Shown here: one piece after another, positions 52,962-60,608 of the stretch
Numbering within the stretch: position 1 is the stretch's first letter
How the letters are laid out: every line of letters starts with the position of its first letter
From: Geomonas sp. Red32
GTDB taxonomy: Bacteria; Desulfobacterota; Desulfuromonadia; Geobacterales; Geobacteraceae
Reading direction: 5' to 3'
Assembly: GCF_023652955.1 (NCBI RefSeq)
Contig: NZ_JAKLOY010000001.1
Location: 992,001 to 1,056,000, forward strand
DNA: 64,000 bases
Notes under the pieces: generated by a model
Told to the model about the DNA's origin: nothing
The model's input: only the letters and a program-made list of their open reading frames with translations
The model's database searches: none
Program-made: the position numbers and the translations under genes

Positions 52962-53582
52962 ATGCACACTATCTACGAACTCACGACCCTCTCTTGCCCG
53001 CTCTTGTCCTTGTCTAAGGCGTGGGACGGCGCGCGCGCTTTCATAGGCGAGGACGATGCGGCAGGCGAGCTTCTCGGTAGCTGGCGAACCGAGATCGGTC
53101 AACTCGGGCGGCTTTTGCTGTTGCGCGGCTTTGAGACCGCAGAAGAGTTGGCAGCCGAGCGTCGTCGTGCGCTCTTGAGCGTCGATCCATTCCACGCGGG
53201 TGGCGTTGTAACCGCGTTGAGCATGGAAAGTTATGCTCCATTCCCCTTCCTGCCTCCCGTTCAACCCAGGCCCATGGGCGGCATCTATGAGTTCCGCACC
53301 TACCATCTGAAACCGGGCGGCTTGCCGCCAACCCTTGCCGGTTGGAAAAAGGCAATCAAGCCAGCCCGTGAGTACACCAGTCATCTCGTCATTAACATGT
53401 ACTCGCTGGACGGGCCGCCACGGATTACCCATATTTGGGGCTTCGAGAGTCTGGAACAACGCGCGGCGCTCCGCGCGAAGTTTTATGCTGCTGGGCTCTG
53501 GCCGCCTCAGGGAGGCCCAGAACAGATCGCGGAAGCAACTTCGACTATTGCTTTGCCCGAGGACTCGTCTCCGCTTCGTTGA
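52962..53582 (+). CDS. NIPSNAP-family protein
   Basis: The ATG at 52962 follows GGAG; 206 residues. There are two tandem ferredoxin-like halves of the NIPSNAP type: YELTTLSCP at the start, and GGIYEFRTYHLKPGGLPPTLAGW near residue 106. ITHIWGFESLEQRAALRAKF is the typical end of the second half. Function in bacteria is not established; the fold is of the dimeric alpha-beta barrel type. GC-rich and bounded by R4 repeats, like a cassette. Confidence 0.8.
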   Translation: MHTIYELTTLSCPLLSLSKAWDGARAFIGEDDAAGELLGSWRTEIGQLGRLLLLRGFETAEELAAERRRALLSVDPFHAGGVVTALSMESYAPFPFLPPVQPRPMGGIYEFRTYHLKPGGLPPTLAGWKKAIKPAREYTSHLVINMYSLDGPPRITHIWGFESLEQRAALRAKFYAAGLWPPQGGPEQIAEATSTIALPEDSSPLR

Positions 53583-53593
53583 CGCTCCTAATT

Positions 53594-53731
53594 GGGGGCA
53601 AAGGCTGGGGTCAGGCTTGCAATGTTGCAATCTAAGCTGGCAGATTTCCAGAGGCAATGGGGGGACAGGCTTTCAAGTTCTCAAGTTGCTGACGAAGCGG
53701 TTGTTAACTTTAAACCTTCGAAGCCTGGTCC
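53594..53731. repeat. R4a repeat joined to a second hairpin (GGACAGGCTT...GAAGCCTGGTCC)
   Basis: The left part is R4a (GGGGGCAAAGGCTGGGGTCA). From 53658 a related hairpin runs: GGGGACAGGCTTTCAAG at one end and TTCGAAGCCTGGTCC at the other. The second part recurs as a half copy at 55737. Confidence 0.82.
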
Positions 53732-53758
53732 TAAAGAAGTCCCACGTGGGGGGATAAC

Positions 53759-55720
53759 ATGAAGATCACCTGCCCCTCGTGTGGGTTTGCTGCCGAGGTG
53801 CCCGAATCAAACATCCCGCACAATTCTGCTTCGGTCAACTGCCCGAGGTGCAAGACCTCTTTCCCCCTAGCACTCACCGCTTCGCCAGATCCCGCCCCCG
53901 ATCCGAGGATGACCTGCCCGAAGTGCGACCACGAGCAGGAGCGAGCGGCGGTATGCGCCCGTTGCGGACTCATCTTCGCCAAGTACGCCTCACGTGCCTC
54001 CCAATCGAAAGTGCTGGAGGAGCAGGCCGCCGCGCCGGCTCCCCTCCCGGAGCCTGAAGCACCGGCGCCGGCGAAGCCGGTAAAGCCACCCGGTTGGCCT
54101 CAACTGGTCACCGGCTGCCTGGCCGCCCTTATCCTCTGCCTACCGCTGGTCAGAATGATGGGTGGCATCCTCGCGGGGAGCCACCTCATAAGCGAGAAGG
54201 GAGACATCGGAACCGGGATCCTGCTGGTAATGCTGGTGCTCTTCACCAACGGGGTCATCGCCCTTTACGGTGCCGCGGTCAGTTTCAAAAAAACCATCTT
54301 CGGTCCAGCCTTCGCCACCCATGTCACCGTGGTAGTCGTCGTCAGCCAGTTCACTGTCGGCGGTGGACTCTCCTTCCGCTTCTTTTACGCGATCTATGCC
54401 GTCATCCTGCTGTGCATCTCGTCCGGGGTGATGGCGCTGGCCAAGTGGGCCACCCGTGGCGTCATGATCTTCAACTGCCTGGCGCTGTTGCTGCTGGCCA
54501 ACTACCAGACCGTCTCCAGGTTGTACAAGGGCGCTACCCACTCGATGCAGGTCGGGATCGATAATCGCAAGCACCAGGCGGAGCTGAAAGCGATCGACGA
54601 ATTCTGGAGTAAAGTCTTTGCCGGCACCATCAGAGCGGAGGAGCTCAAGGCGAAGCATCCCAAGCTTTCCGCTCCCGAGGTGGCCGACGAGGAGATCAGT
54701 CTGCTCGAGAGAAGAATCGCGGCTGAAAAGCCTCATCTCGAGGAAAGACTCCTCGATGCCATGCTTGACCTCTTCAGCGGAAAACACCTGGAGGCAGTCG
54801 ACTCGGTAACCCTGGACAAGCCGAGCGGAATGTCGGACGAAGAATACAAAAAGTACTACGAGAGTACCTTCAGCCGCAAAGATTACGGCGACAGGGCCAT
54901 CTGCGCCCTCGTCACGTTGCCAGAGCTCCCTCCCAACATCATCGACCGAATCATCTCGTCTGCCACCAGCCCCGCGCCGTTGATCGCCTTTGCGAAATAC
55001 CCCCAGGTAACCCCGGCCATTTTAAAAGCCGTTTTCGACCGCAGCCGTCGTGTCAATGCGGAAAGGGAGATCACAGAGGCGTTCAAGGCGTTGGCGTCCA
55101 ATCCCGGCACTTCACCCCAGGTCATGTCGGCACTGGCGGGGACGAGAAGTGTGTTGATCATGAAGGATCTGGCGGCCAATCAGGGATGTCCGCAGGATCT
55201 GCTCGAGCGCCTGGCCCAGTCGACCATCGACAGGGTGGCGGACGCGGCCGGCAACAATCCGGCGGCCTCGCCCAAAGTGAAGGAGATCTACTACCTCCGC
55301 AGCCATTTCAGCAGCGCACGGCAGGGCGTCCGGCCGAGATGGAAAGAGGTGCTTGGCGCTGCGTCGGTTCCGGGAAGCATTTACATCGACACGACAGCGC
55401 CGGAGCCGGCATTCCACAACGCCTACAAGCTGAAAACGCTGGTAAAGCTCACCCAACCGTTACGGCCATCGGATGGTTCCGATGCAACGTGTGGATCCAC
55501 CTACGCTATGGAGGAGAGCATAGTTGTCCTCTGTGCGGCAGACGAATTCGTTGCCGACGAGTCCGTTTTCACCAGGGGGATCCAGCTTTTCCATCAGACC
55601 AGATACGACAGCACGGGCAAGCTCATAAAGGAGCTAGAAATCCAGGGGGTTCATAACTTCTGTACTCCCAACTACAGCTTCGATGCCCTGAAAAGGATCG
55701 CCTGTCCTCGGGTACTGTGA
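53759..55720 (+). CDS. Zinc-ribbon membrane protein with LRV-like repeats
   Basis: 653 residues. MJ0042-type zinc ribbon at 5-31 (CPSCGFAAEV ... CPRCKTSF) and a second CPKCDHEQE ... CARCGLIF ribbon at about 53-72. A Pro/Ala linker leads to about five membrane helices between 113 and 250. The C-terminal cytoplasmic part contains units such as ASNPGTSPQVMSALA, ANQGCPQDLLERLAQ and GNNPAASPKV, spaced as in leucine-rich-repeat-variant proteins. Function unknown. Two zinc ribbons on a membrane protein suggest a protein-protein or regulatory role. It is one gene between R4 repeats. Confidence 0.65.
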   Translation: MKITCPSCGFAAEVPESNIPHNSASVNCPRCKTSFPLALTASPDPAPDPRMTCPKCDHEQERAAVCARCGLIFAKYASRASQSKVLEEQAAAPAPLPEPEAPAPAKPVKPPGWPQLVTGCLAALILCLPLVRMMGGILAGSHLISEKGDIGTGILLVMLVLFTNGVIALYGAAVSFKKTIFGPAFATHVTVVVVVSQFTVGGGLSFRFFYAIYAVILLCISSGVMALAKWATRGVMIFNCLALLLLANYQTVSRLYKGATHSMQVGIDNRKHQAELKAIDEFWSKVFAGTIRAEELKAKHPKLSAPEVADEEISLLERRIAAEKPHLEERLLDAMLDLFSGKHLEAVDSVTLDKPSGMSDEEYKKYYESTFSRKDYGDRAICALVTLPELPPNIIDRIISSATSPAPLIAFAKYPQVTPAILKAVFDRSRRVNAEREITEAFKALASNPGTSPQVMSALAGTRSVLIMKDLAANQGCPQDLLERLAQSTIDRVADAAGNNPAASPKVKEIYYLRSHFSSARQGVRPRWKEVLGAASVPGSIYIDTTAPEPAFHNAYKLKTLVKLTQPLRPSDGSDATCGSTYAMEESIVVLCAADEFVADESVFTRGIQLFHQTRYDSTGKLIKELEIQGVHNFCTPNYSFDALKRIACPRVL

Positions 55721-55730
55721 TAAAGGACAG

Positions 55731-55826
55731 GCAATGGGGGGACAGGCTTTCAAGTTCTCAAGTTGCTGACGTAGAATTCAAGGGGGCCAGGTCTGGAAAC
55801 CGGAATAGGGTGTCAAGTTCCAGACG
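55731..55826. repeat. Half R4a-related hairpin followed by R4b copy
   Basis: GGGGGGACAGGCTTTCAAG (55737) without its right arm, then an R4b copy from GGGGGCCAGGTCTGGAA (about 55782) to TTCCAGAC (55826), lacking its last bases. Confidence 0.8.
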
Positions 55827-55933
55827 AGGCGAGAAGGGGCGACACTTGTCCATTTGGACCGGTGGCTGATTGACAGCAGGGAGCTTGAAGAGGGCTTGAA
55901 ACTGCTTTAGGTTTGCCTGGAAGGAGATAATTT

Positions 55934-56371
55934 ATGGACATGTTTATGAGTGCCGCCATCGAGGAGGCCGAGAAAGGGCTGACTGAAGGAGGAGTTCCCA
56001 TAGGATCGGTCCTGGTTCACGACGGAAAAATTATCGGAAAGGGGCACAACCGCAGGGTCCAGGAAGGAAGTGTTGTTCTTCACGGGGAGATGGATGCGTT
56101 GGAGAATGCAGGGCGGCAGCCAGGATATGTTTATCGGCAATGCACCCTGTATACGACTCTATCACCTTGCTCCATGTGCAGTGGAGCGATCCTCCTGTAT
56201 GGCATACCCAAAGTGATCGTCGGAGAGAACTCAACTTTTATGGGTGAAGAAGACCTGTTGCGCGCAAGAGGTGTTGAGGTTGAGGTGCTTCAAGATCCGA
56301 AATGCATCGAGTTAATGCAACGCTTCATCAGGGAGAATCCCGCAGTTTGGAACGAAGATATTGGTATCTAG
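55934..56371 (+). CDS. Cytosine deaminase of the yeast Fcy1 type
   Basis: 145 residues of the zinc-dependent deaminase fold. His50 and Glu52 are in LHGEMDALENAGR, and Cys79 and Cys82 in TLYTTLSPCSMCSGAILLYG. The end AVWNEDIGI matches yeast cytosine deaminase, whose Trp and Asp in WFEDIG contact the substrate. EGGVPIGSVLVHDGKIIGKGHN is also like the fungal enzyme rather than bacterial CodA, which is a TIM-barrel amidohydrolase. The likely reaction is cytosine to uracil for pyrimidine salvage. AAGGAGATAATTT precedes the ATG. Single gene between repeats. Confidence 0.85.
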   Translation: MDMFMSAAIEEAEKGLTEGGVPIGSVLVHDGKIIGKGHNRRVQEGSVVLHGEMDALENAGRQPGYVYRQCTLYTTLSPCSMCSGAILLYGIPKVIVGENSTFMGEEDLLRARGVEVEVLQDPKCIELMQRFIRENPAVWNEDIGI

Positions 56372-56381
56372 CGTAATTCGA

Positions 56382-56432
56382 GGGGGTCAGTCTGGAAACC
56401 GGAAAAGGGTGTCAAGTTCCAGACCTGCCCCC
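56382..56432. repeat. R4b hairpin repeat
   Basis: GGGGGTCAGTCTGGAAACC to GGGTGTCAAGTTCCAGACC ending TGCCCCC, ten bases after the deaminase stop. Confidence 0.9.
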
Positions 56433-56479
56433 TAAGGTTTTTTGAGGGGAGATGGGTGCTAGTAGATAGGAAGGGTGCG

Positions 56480-56983
56480 ATGAAGCTGGGGATCACTGGG
56501 AAACTCGTTTTAAAAGCCGCCCTGTTGGCGATGCTCCTTGCTCTGGCTTCGAGTTGTGGTGGGGAAGGGGGGAGTAACCAGAAAACGGTGCTGAAACTTT
56601 CCACGACCGGGCTACCGTCGGAACCCATCTCCAGCATCTCCATCAGCATTGCCATGCCACAGGGAGTTCAACCACGACTCAATCCCGACCTTTCAGTTCC
56701 AGATTCCGTAGTACAGGTTTCCGGTGTCGCCATGCCGGGCTCGACAAGTAATGTGTGGTTCGGCTTGCCTCGTAATGGAAGTAATTTCGGTGGCGGCCTC
56801 AATTTCACTATCACCACTTCAAACCCTGCCGGCTTCGGAGTGGGCGAGTTTGCCACCGTCTCCCTTGATGCCGGTTCTCACACCTCGAGTGATTTCACCA
56901 TCTCACCGCTATTCTCTGCGGCCGGTATCGACCATGCTCCCGTGTCCGGGATCTCGCCAACCCTTGCGGTCGTCTATGAGTGA
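56480..56983 (+). CDS. Lipoprotein with cohesin-like domain
   Basis: The ATG at 56480 follows AGGAAGGG; 167 residues. LLALASSCGG is a lipobox with Cys near residue 26. The rest is one beta-sandwich like the C-terminus of the lipoprotein at 22119: SISISIAMPQGVQPR, a long middle, FGVGEFATVSLDAG, SSDFTISPLF. I infer a binding domain for a dockerin-like partner, as in the pair at 17237/22119. No dockerin is encoded next to it. Bounded by R4 repeats. Confidence 0.65.
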   Translation: MKLGITGKLVLKAALLAMLLALASSCGGEGGSNQKTVLKLSTTGLPSEPISSISISIAMPQGVQPRLNPDLSVPDSVVQVSGVAMPGSTSNVWFGLPRNGSNFGGGLNFTITTSNPAGFGVGEFATVSLDAGSHTSSDFTISPLFSAAGIDHAPVSGISPTLAVVYE

Positions 56984-57030
56984 TGGAACTACAAAAGGGG
57001 CGAAGTAGGACGGCGGCTCGCAATTCGTGA

Positions 57031-57112
57031 AGGGGCAAAGGCTGGGGTCAGGCTTGCAATGTTGCAAGGTCGAATAATGCTCCGGTCAGGTCTGGAATCG
57101 GGCATCTCCCCC
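57031..57112. repeat. R4a repeat, truncated
   Basis: GGGGCAAAGGCTGGGGTCAG then CTTGCAATGTTGCAA, followed by a GGTCAGGTCTGGAAT fragment of R4b type. Confidence 0.72.
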
Positions 57113-57125
57113 CGAGGCTTTCCTG

Positions 57126-57392
57126 TTACTTCAGCTGGCTGTCTTTGCTACCTCTCCGGTTGTAGAGCGCAGCCGCCTTCAGTTTCTTTTCGAGCTCCGC
57201 CTGGCAGGCAACACAATATCTGACTCCTGGCAGTGCTTTTCGGCGCGCTTCCGGAATGGCAGCCTCACACTCCTCACAGTGAGCCCGGCTTTCACCAGCC
57301 GGTAACCGGCTCTTAGCTAATTCGACGGCGGCTTCGACCGTGGCATCTATCTGATCCTGCACCGCCCCGTCTTTGGACCAACCAACCGCCAT
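57126..57392 (-). CDS. DksA/TraR-family C4 zinc-finger protein
   Basis: I place the start at the ATG 57392 (88 residues, starting MAVGWSKDGAVQDQI), since AAAGGAG lies five bases before it; ATG 57395 is directly adjacent. The short form lacks the DksA coiled coil. The zinc finger is HCEECEAAIPEARRKALPG followed by VRYCVACQAELE. It resembles E. coli YbiI. Members of this group may touch RNA polymerase through its secondary channel, but for the short forms this is unproven. Gene is on the opposite strand to the preceding cassettes. Confidence 0.85.
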   Translation of the reverse strand: MAVGWSKDGAVQDQIDATVEAAVELAKSRLPAGESRAHCEECEAAIPEARRKALPGVRYCVACQAELEKKLKAAALYNRRGSKDSQLK

Positions 57393-57514
57393 CATGGCTC
57401 CTTTCATTTTCGATCTGGAAGGTGGCTTCGTGTTCCCCTTCTAGGTGGATGTACCCTGCAACATCCTATTATAGCCATTCGCTGGGTACGGTTGTGTAGA
57501 TTTTTGGTCAGTCA

Positions 57515-57617
57515 TGGGGGTCAGATCTGGAAACAGGAGCGAGGCCAAAGGCGAGAGGTTCGGGGGGGGGCAGGTCTGGAAACCGGAATAGGGTGTCAAG
57601 TTCCAGACCTGGCCCCC
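57515..57617. repeat. R4b hairpin repeat with an upstream fragment
   Basis: A fragment GGGGGTCAGATCTGGAAAC at 57516, then a complete copy from 57562 (GGGGCAGGTCTGGAAACC) to TTCCAGACCTGGCCCCC at 57617. Confidence 0.88.
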
Positions 57618-57644
57618 AAGTTTTTTCGTACTGGGGGGGAAATA

Positions 57645-57672
57645 AAAAGGCAACGGGAATTGCCGTTGCCTC
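57645..57672 (-). terminator. Rho-independent terminator of the beta-barrel gene
   Basis: On the minus strand AGGCAACGGCAATTCCCGTT closes with GCCT and is followed by TTTTTATTT. It lies 13 bases after the stop of the gene at 57685. Confidence 0.85.
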
Positions 57673-57684
57673 TGAAGATGGGGG

Positions 57685-58284
57685 TTAGAAGTTGTAACGG
57701 ATACCTGCCATGATGCTGCTTGAGCCGTATGAAACGCTTACGCCGTTTGCTGCAAAGTCAGATGCTGAACCTTGATAACGATACAAAAGGTCCATGTTTA
57801 TAGCTTGGTCCACCGGGTATGAAGCTCCAACCGTGAACTGGTACCCAAACTGGTTGTCACTGTCATTCTCACCAGGAACGCTAAGTTCGCCATGAAGTAA
57901 TCCCAGACCTACACCTACAAATGGTTTGATGGGAAAAGTATCGGCTTTAAAGTCATAATATGCGTTGACCATATAGCTGGTGACGGTTAAATCCGAATCG
58001 TTGACGTTCACACTCCCGCCAGGGCCAGATAAGGAACTCAGATCAGCTTTTTTGAACCCAAATTCTCCTTCAACACGGAGGGGTTCGAACTTTTGTCCGA
58101 CTGCCAGGTTGAAACCAAAGCCAGCATCATAGTTAGCGGTGGCTGTTCCGGAGAACCCGGACACCTGAACATCGCTATCATGCACGATTGCAAGTCCCAA
58201 AGATGCACCAACATACGGTCCTGCTAAAGCGGTAGAGGAAATGAATGTCAGGATTCCCAGCGTTGGCAAAAGGATTTTTTTCAT
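57685..58284 (-). CDS. Outer-membrane beta-barrel protein (OmpA/OprF-like porin fold)
   Basis: 199 residues with signal peptide MKKILLPTLGILTFISSTALA. Eight or so strands follow: YVGASLGLAIVHD, YDAGFGFNLAVG, VEGEFGFKK, SYMVNAYYDF, PFVGVGLGLLHGE, YQFTVGASYPV and NMDLLYRYQG. The last, SIMAGIRYNF, has the terminal Phe. The pattern is that of the beta-barrel outer-membrane domain of OmpX/Omp25 size. AAGGAGAC precedes the ATG at 58284. Codon use is more AT-rich than the backbone. Function unknown. Confidence 0.82.
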   Translation of the reverse strand: MKKILLPTLGILTFISSTALAGPYVGASLGLAIVHDSDVQVSGFSGTATANYDAGFGFNLAVGQKFEPLRVEGEFGFKKADLSSLSGPGGSVNVNDSDLTVTSYMVNAYYDFKADTFPIKPFVGVGLGLLHGELSVPGENDSDNQFGYQFTVGASYPVDQAINMDLLYRYQGSASDFAANGVSVSYGSSSIMAGIRYNF

Positions 58285-58558
58285 TGTGTTGTCTCCTTGT
58301 AACTAAAGAAATGTACTGCAGGTGCATGGAGTTACTTGGACTGAGGTGGGCGGACTCCGTCCCTTATGTGTAGCTTGTTGAGTAGTAAGCGATTTGCGTG
58401 GCAGGTGTAAGTTTGATTAATTACGCCTCTTTGTTTTGGTAGGGAGAAATATATAGGTGTTTTTTTGAAATGTCAAAGTTAAATTTGTAAAACCTCATTG
58501 TTTTATATAAAGTCTTGTGCGTGGGGGATAACCAGCACTCACTTCACTGGAGGTTGTT

Positions 58559-59434
58559 CTGCAAAAAATTGATGGATTTCTGCCCTCTCCCAAAAACAAC
58601 GAGGGTTTCCGCAAACATGTAATTATCGTGCCCGGTTTTCTTACTGAAAATGAGAACCTAGACTTTGGCCTTCACCCCGAACAAAGTCTTCCCAGTCATG
58701 GAAGCCGCTACTGGTTCAGGCATTTTGTAGATAATCAAGACTCGATCCGGGCAAACGTCCATTACTTCAATTGGCCTTCCGGTAGTCTCCGTAAGATGCT
58801 GGCAGAAGTAATGCCTCTCCTGTCGGTTTTAGCTGGGGCTTCCACAATTGGAACCACAATTGCCTCTAGGATTCTTCCGTGGAATATGATGTCCGATCAC
58901 ATGCTGCCCCTCCGGAGGCTCAAACCTCTAATACAACTTTGGCCAAAAGCAGTCGGTTATGCAGACCAGCAGTCGGCAAAGCTCGTCGATCAAATTAATG
59001 AATTCAACGGTACTGTCTACGTAGTGGGACACTCTCTCGGGGGGCGGATTGCGGTCAGGCTTTTGGAGCGCCAGCACACAATACGGACGGACCAGCTTTG
59101 TATATCTGCCATGGCTCCAGCGATCGCTGAGAGTGAAACGAGGATCTTCCCTTCGAATCCCCACATAAAATCGGAAGTTTTCTTCAGCAGAAGCGATCTG
59201 ATTTTGAATGGTTTTTATAGGATGGGTGAGGTGAAAGCTGAGCATGCATTGGGATACATTGGCCCCCAATCATGTTATAACAACGGGTTCACGAGCATAG
59301 ATGTCACCAGCAACGAATTCTGTAAAGCGATGGGACATATGGATTACGAAGCGCATGTTCTCGGTCTATTGAGAGTGCACTCCGCTTTTTGGCACGGATT
59401 CGTCTGCTCCGACAGACCTGAGCCTGGCGATTAA
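58559..59434 (+). CDS. Alpha/beta-hydrolase (DUF726/lipase-like), apparent CTG start
   Basis: The frame opens after a stop at 58528. The first beta-strand of the fold, HVIIVPGFLTE, begins upstream of the first GTG (58628). The only start close to a ribosome site is CTG at 58559, five bases after GGAGG, giving 291 residues. The nucleophile elbow is VVGHSLGGRIAVRLL (Ser near residue 163), and HMDYEAHVLG near the end may hold the catalytic His. A hydrophobic stretch (VMPLLSVLAGASTIGTTIASRI) may insert in the membrane. Substrate unknown. The GTG start would give 268 residues and lose the strand. Confidence 0.7.
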   Translation: MQKIDGFLPSPKNNEGFRKHVIIVPGFLTENENLDFGLHPEQSLPSHGSRYWFRHFVDNQDSIRANVHYFNWPSGSLRKMLAEVMPLLSVLAGASTIGTTIASRILPWNMMSDHMLPLRRLKPLIQLWPKAVGYADQQSAKLVDQINEFNGTVYVVGHSLGGRIAVRLLERQHTIRTDQLCISAMAPAIAESETRIFPSNPHIKSEVFFSRSDLILNGFYRMGEVKAEHALGYIGPQSCYNNGFTSIDVTSNEFCKAMGHMDYEAHVLGLLRVHSAFWHGFVCSDRPEPGD

Positions 59435-59450
59435 CCCCTCTGGGGCGGCG

Positions 59451-59672
59451 GATGGGCCGATTCCCAGGAGGCGCGTCGGTAAAATTTACAAAACGGAGAA
59501 ACACGATGCTGGCGTTTCCTTTTGGTACCCCGATTACACCGGTGCGGCAGACGGACAGCATCCGCGTCAGGCTGCGCGATTAGGCAGGTACTCGAAGGAT
59601 TGGTGGGAGCTCCATGACAAGTGGATTTCAAACACCGCTAGTTCGATCTCGGCAGGTCTCGCTCTCCACTAA
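59451..59672 (+). pseudogene. Gene remnant, 3' end only
   Basis: An open frame with coding-like composition and no start codon: VGKIYKTEKHDAGVSFWYPD, then SKDWWELHDKW, ending SSISAGLALH and TAA at 59670. Its last ten codons resemble the sequence just after the LysE-type gene (SSIPAGLAPH, 61769-61801). Family not recognised. It may be only a mobile-repeat scar. Confidence 0.35.
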
Positions 59673-59682
59673 ACGGCAGACG

Positions 59683-59758
59683 ATGGGGCCATGCTTTGAA
59701 CGTTTCAAGTTGGGCGTACTGTTGCGAGGTTTTTCAAACCTTCTAAGTCTGGCCCCAT
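59683..59758. repeat. R4-like hairpin (ATGGGGCCA...TGGCCCCAT)
   Basis: A nine-base perfect inverted repeat encloses about 58 bases containing GAACGTTTCAAGTT and CAAACCTTC. The sequence differs from R4a/b but shares their layout. Confidence 0.75.
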
Positions 59759-59766
59759 AGTCTTCG

Positions 59767-60243
59767 CTATTTTTCCGGCTTGAGGATGGAAAGGGCAACC
59801 AGCAACAGCAGCGCTGCAGTCTGCAGGGTGGCGGCCGCCGCTCCCCATCTGAGCGTGGCGGAGAGCAAAAAAGGCCCGGAATCCCAGCGGGAGTCGACAT
59901 GCATGTTCTGCAGGCCGGGCGCGAGCCAGAGGGTGCCGAAAACAAGCAGTATGGTGGTAACCGCACACTTCTCGGTGATCCAGCGGCGCTTCAGCCCCCA
60001 TGGCTTTGCCGCACCCAAAAGGAGACCGGTGACGGTGGTGATACCGGCGGAGGGGGTTATCAGGTAGTCGTCCAGGACTTCGATCAGCCGCTTGATGGTG
60101 AAAGCTTCATCGGCCCATGAGGAGGACCCGGCGAGCTTGAGTAAGATGAGAATCGACAGCCCTCCGCCTATCCATCCACACACTGCCGCGGAGTGCAGTC
60201 CCTTCAAAAAAAGACGTATTGCGGTTACTCGCCGAGTATTCAT
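59767..60243 (-). CDS. DUF2269-like integral membrane protein
   Basis: 158 residues with four membrane helices: LHSAAVCGWIGGGLSILILLKL, LITPSAGITTVTGLLLG, CAVTTILLVFGTLWLAPGL, and LQTAALLLLVALSIL. The order (LHSAAVCGWIGG, PSAGITTVTGLLLG, RRWITEKCAV) fits the DUF2269 group of four-helix proteins. Function unknown. GGGGGG lies before the ATG at 60243. Convergent with the preceding remnant and separated from it by a hairpin repeat. Confidence 0.65.
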   Translation of the reverse strand: MNTRRVTAIRLFLKGLHSAAVCGWIGGGLSILILLKLAGSSSWADEAFTIKRLIEVLDDYLITPSAGITTVTGLLLGAAKPWGLKRRWITEKCAVTTILLVFGTLWLAPGLQNMHVDSRWDSGPFLLSATLRWGAAAATLQTAALLLLVALSILKPEK

Positions 60244-60483
60244 CGTGCACCCCCCGTCTCAACCCGCTGTCTCCAAGAGAGCAAGTTGGATGCCGGCAGA
60301 GACCGGAAGCCGCAAGATGGATAACACGCTCTTGTATAAAGGTTTTCAGCGGCGGCACACCATTGTTGTGGTCGGTTGCAGCTGTGCTGAAGCTGAACAG
60401 GGCTGTCAGTATACAGAACTGATGAAGCGCGCGAGTTCATTGTTGGAGTGGGAGAGGACCACCAACAGATCATCATCAAACCC

Positions 60484-60560
60484 AGGGGACGTACTTGATA
60501 TTTGATGTTTGAGGTCATCCCGGTGCATCCAGCTTCCGGAATATCAAATATCGTCCCTTT
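60484..60560. repeat. Inverted repeat R5 (GGGACG...CGTCCC with TTGATATTTGAT arms)
   Basis: GGGACGTACTTGATATTTGA at one end, ATATCAAATATCGTCCC at the other, about 35 bases apart. A diverged half copy (CAAGTACGTCGCTTTGAATT) lies at about 50275. Both fit the layout of small non-autonomous elements. The rest of the gap (60244-60483) shows no gene. Confidence 0.7.
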
Positions 60561-60608
60561 GAATTTCAGTTGAAACCATATTGAGCCCAAGGAAGCAAGA
60601 GGTGATGC

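Noticed and set aside
53742-53760. CCCACGTGGG palindrome before the zinc-ribbon gene as a parS site
   Set aside because: Lacks the GTTYCACGTGRAAC core; only the central ten bases are symmetrical.
50976-57617. Integron with attC sites
   Set aside because: No GTTRRRY/RYYYAAC ends in the hairpins and no integrase gene in the window; kept only as a cassette-like pattern.
60092-60505. 137-residue plus-strand frame overlapping the DUF2269-like gene start
   Set aside because: Mostly antisense to the membrane protein and its leader, with no ribosome site or family resemblance.
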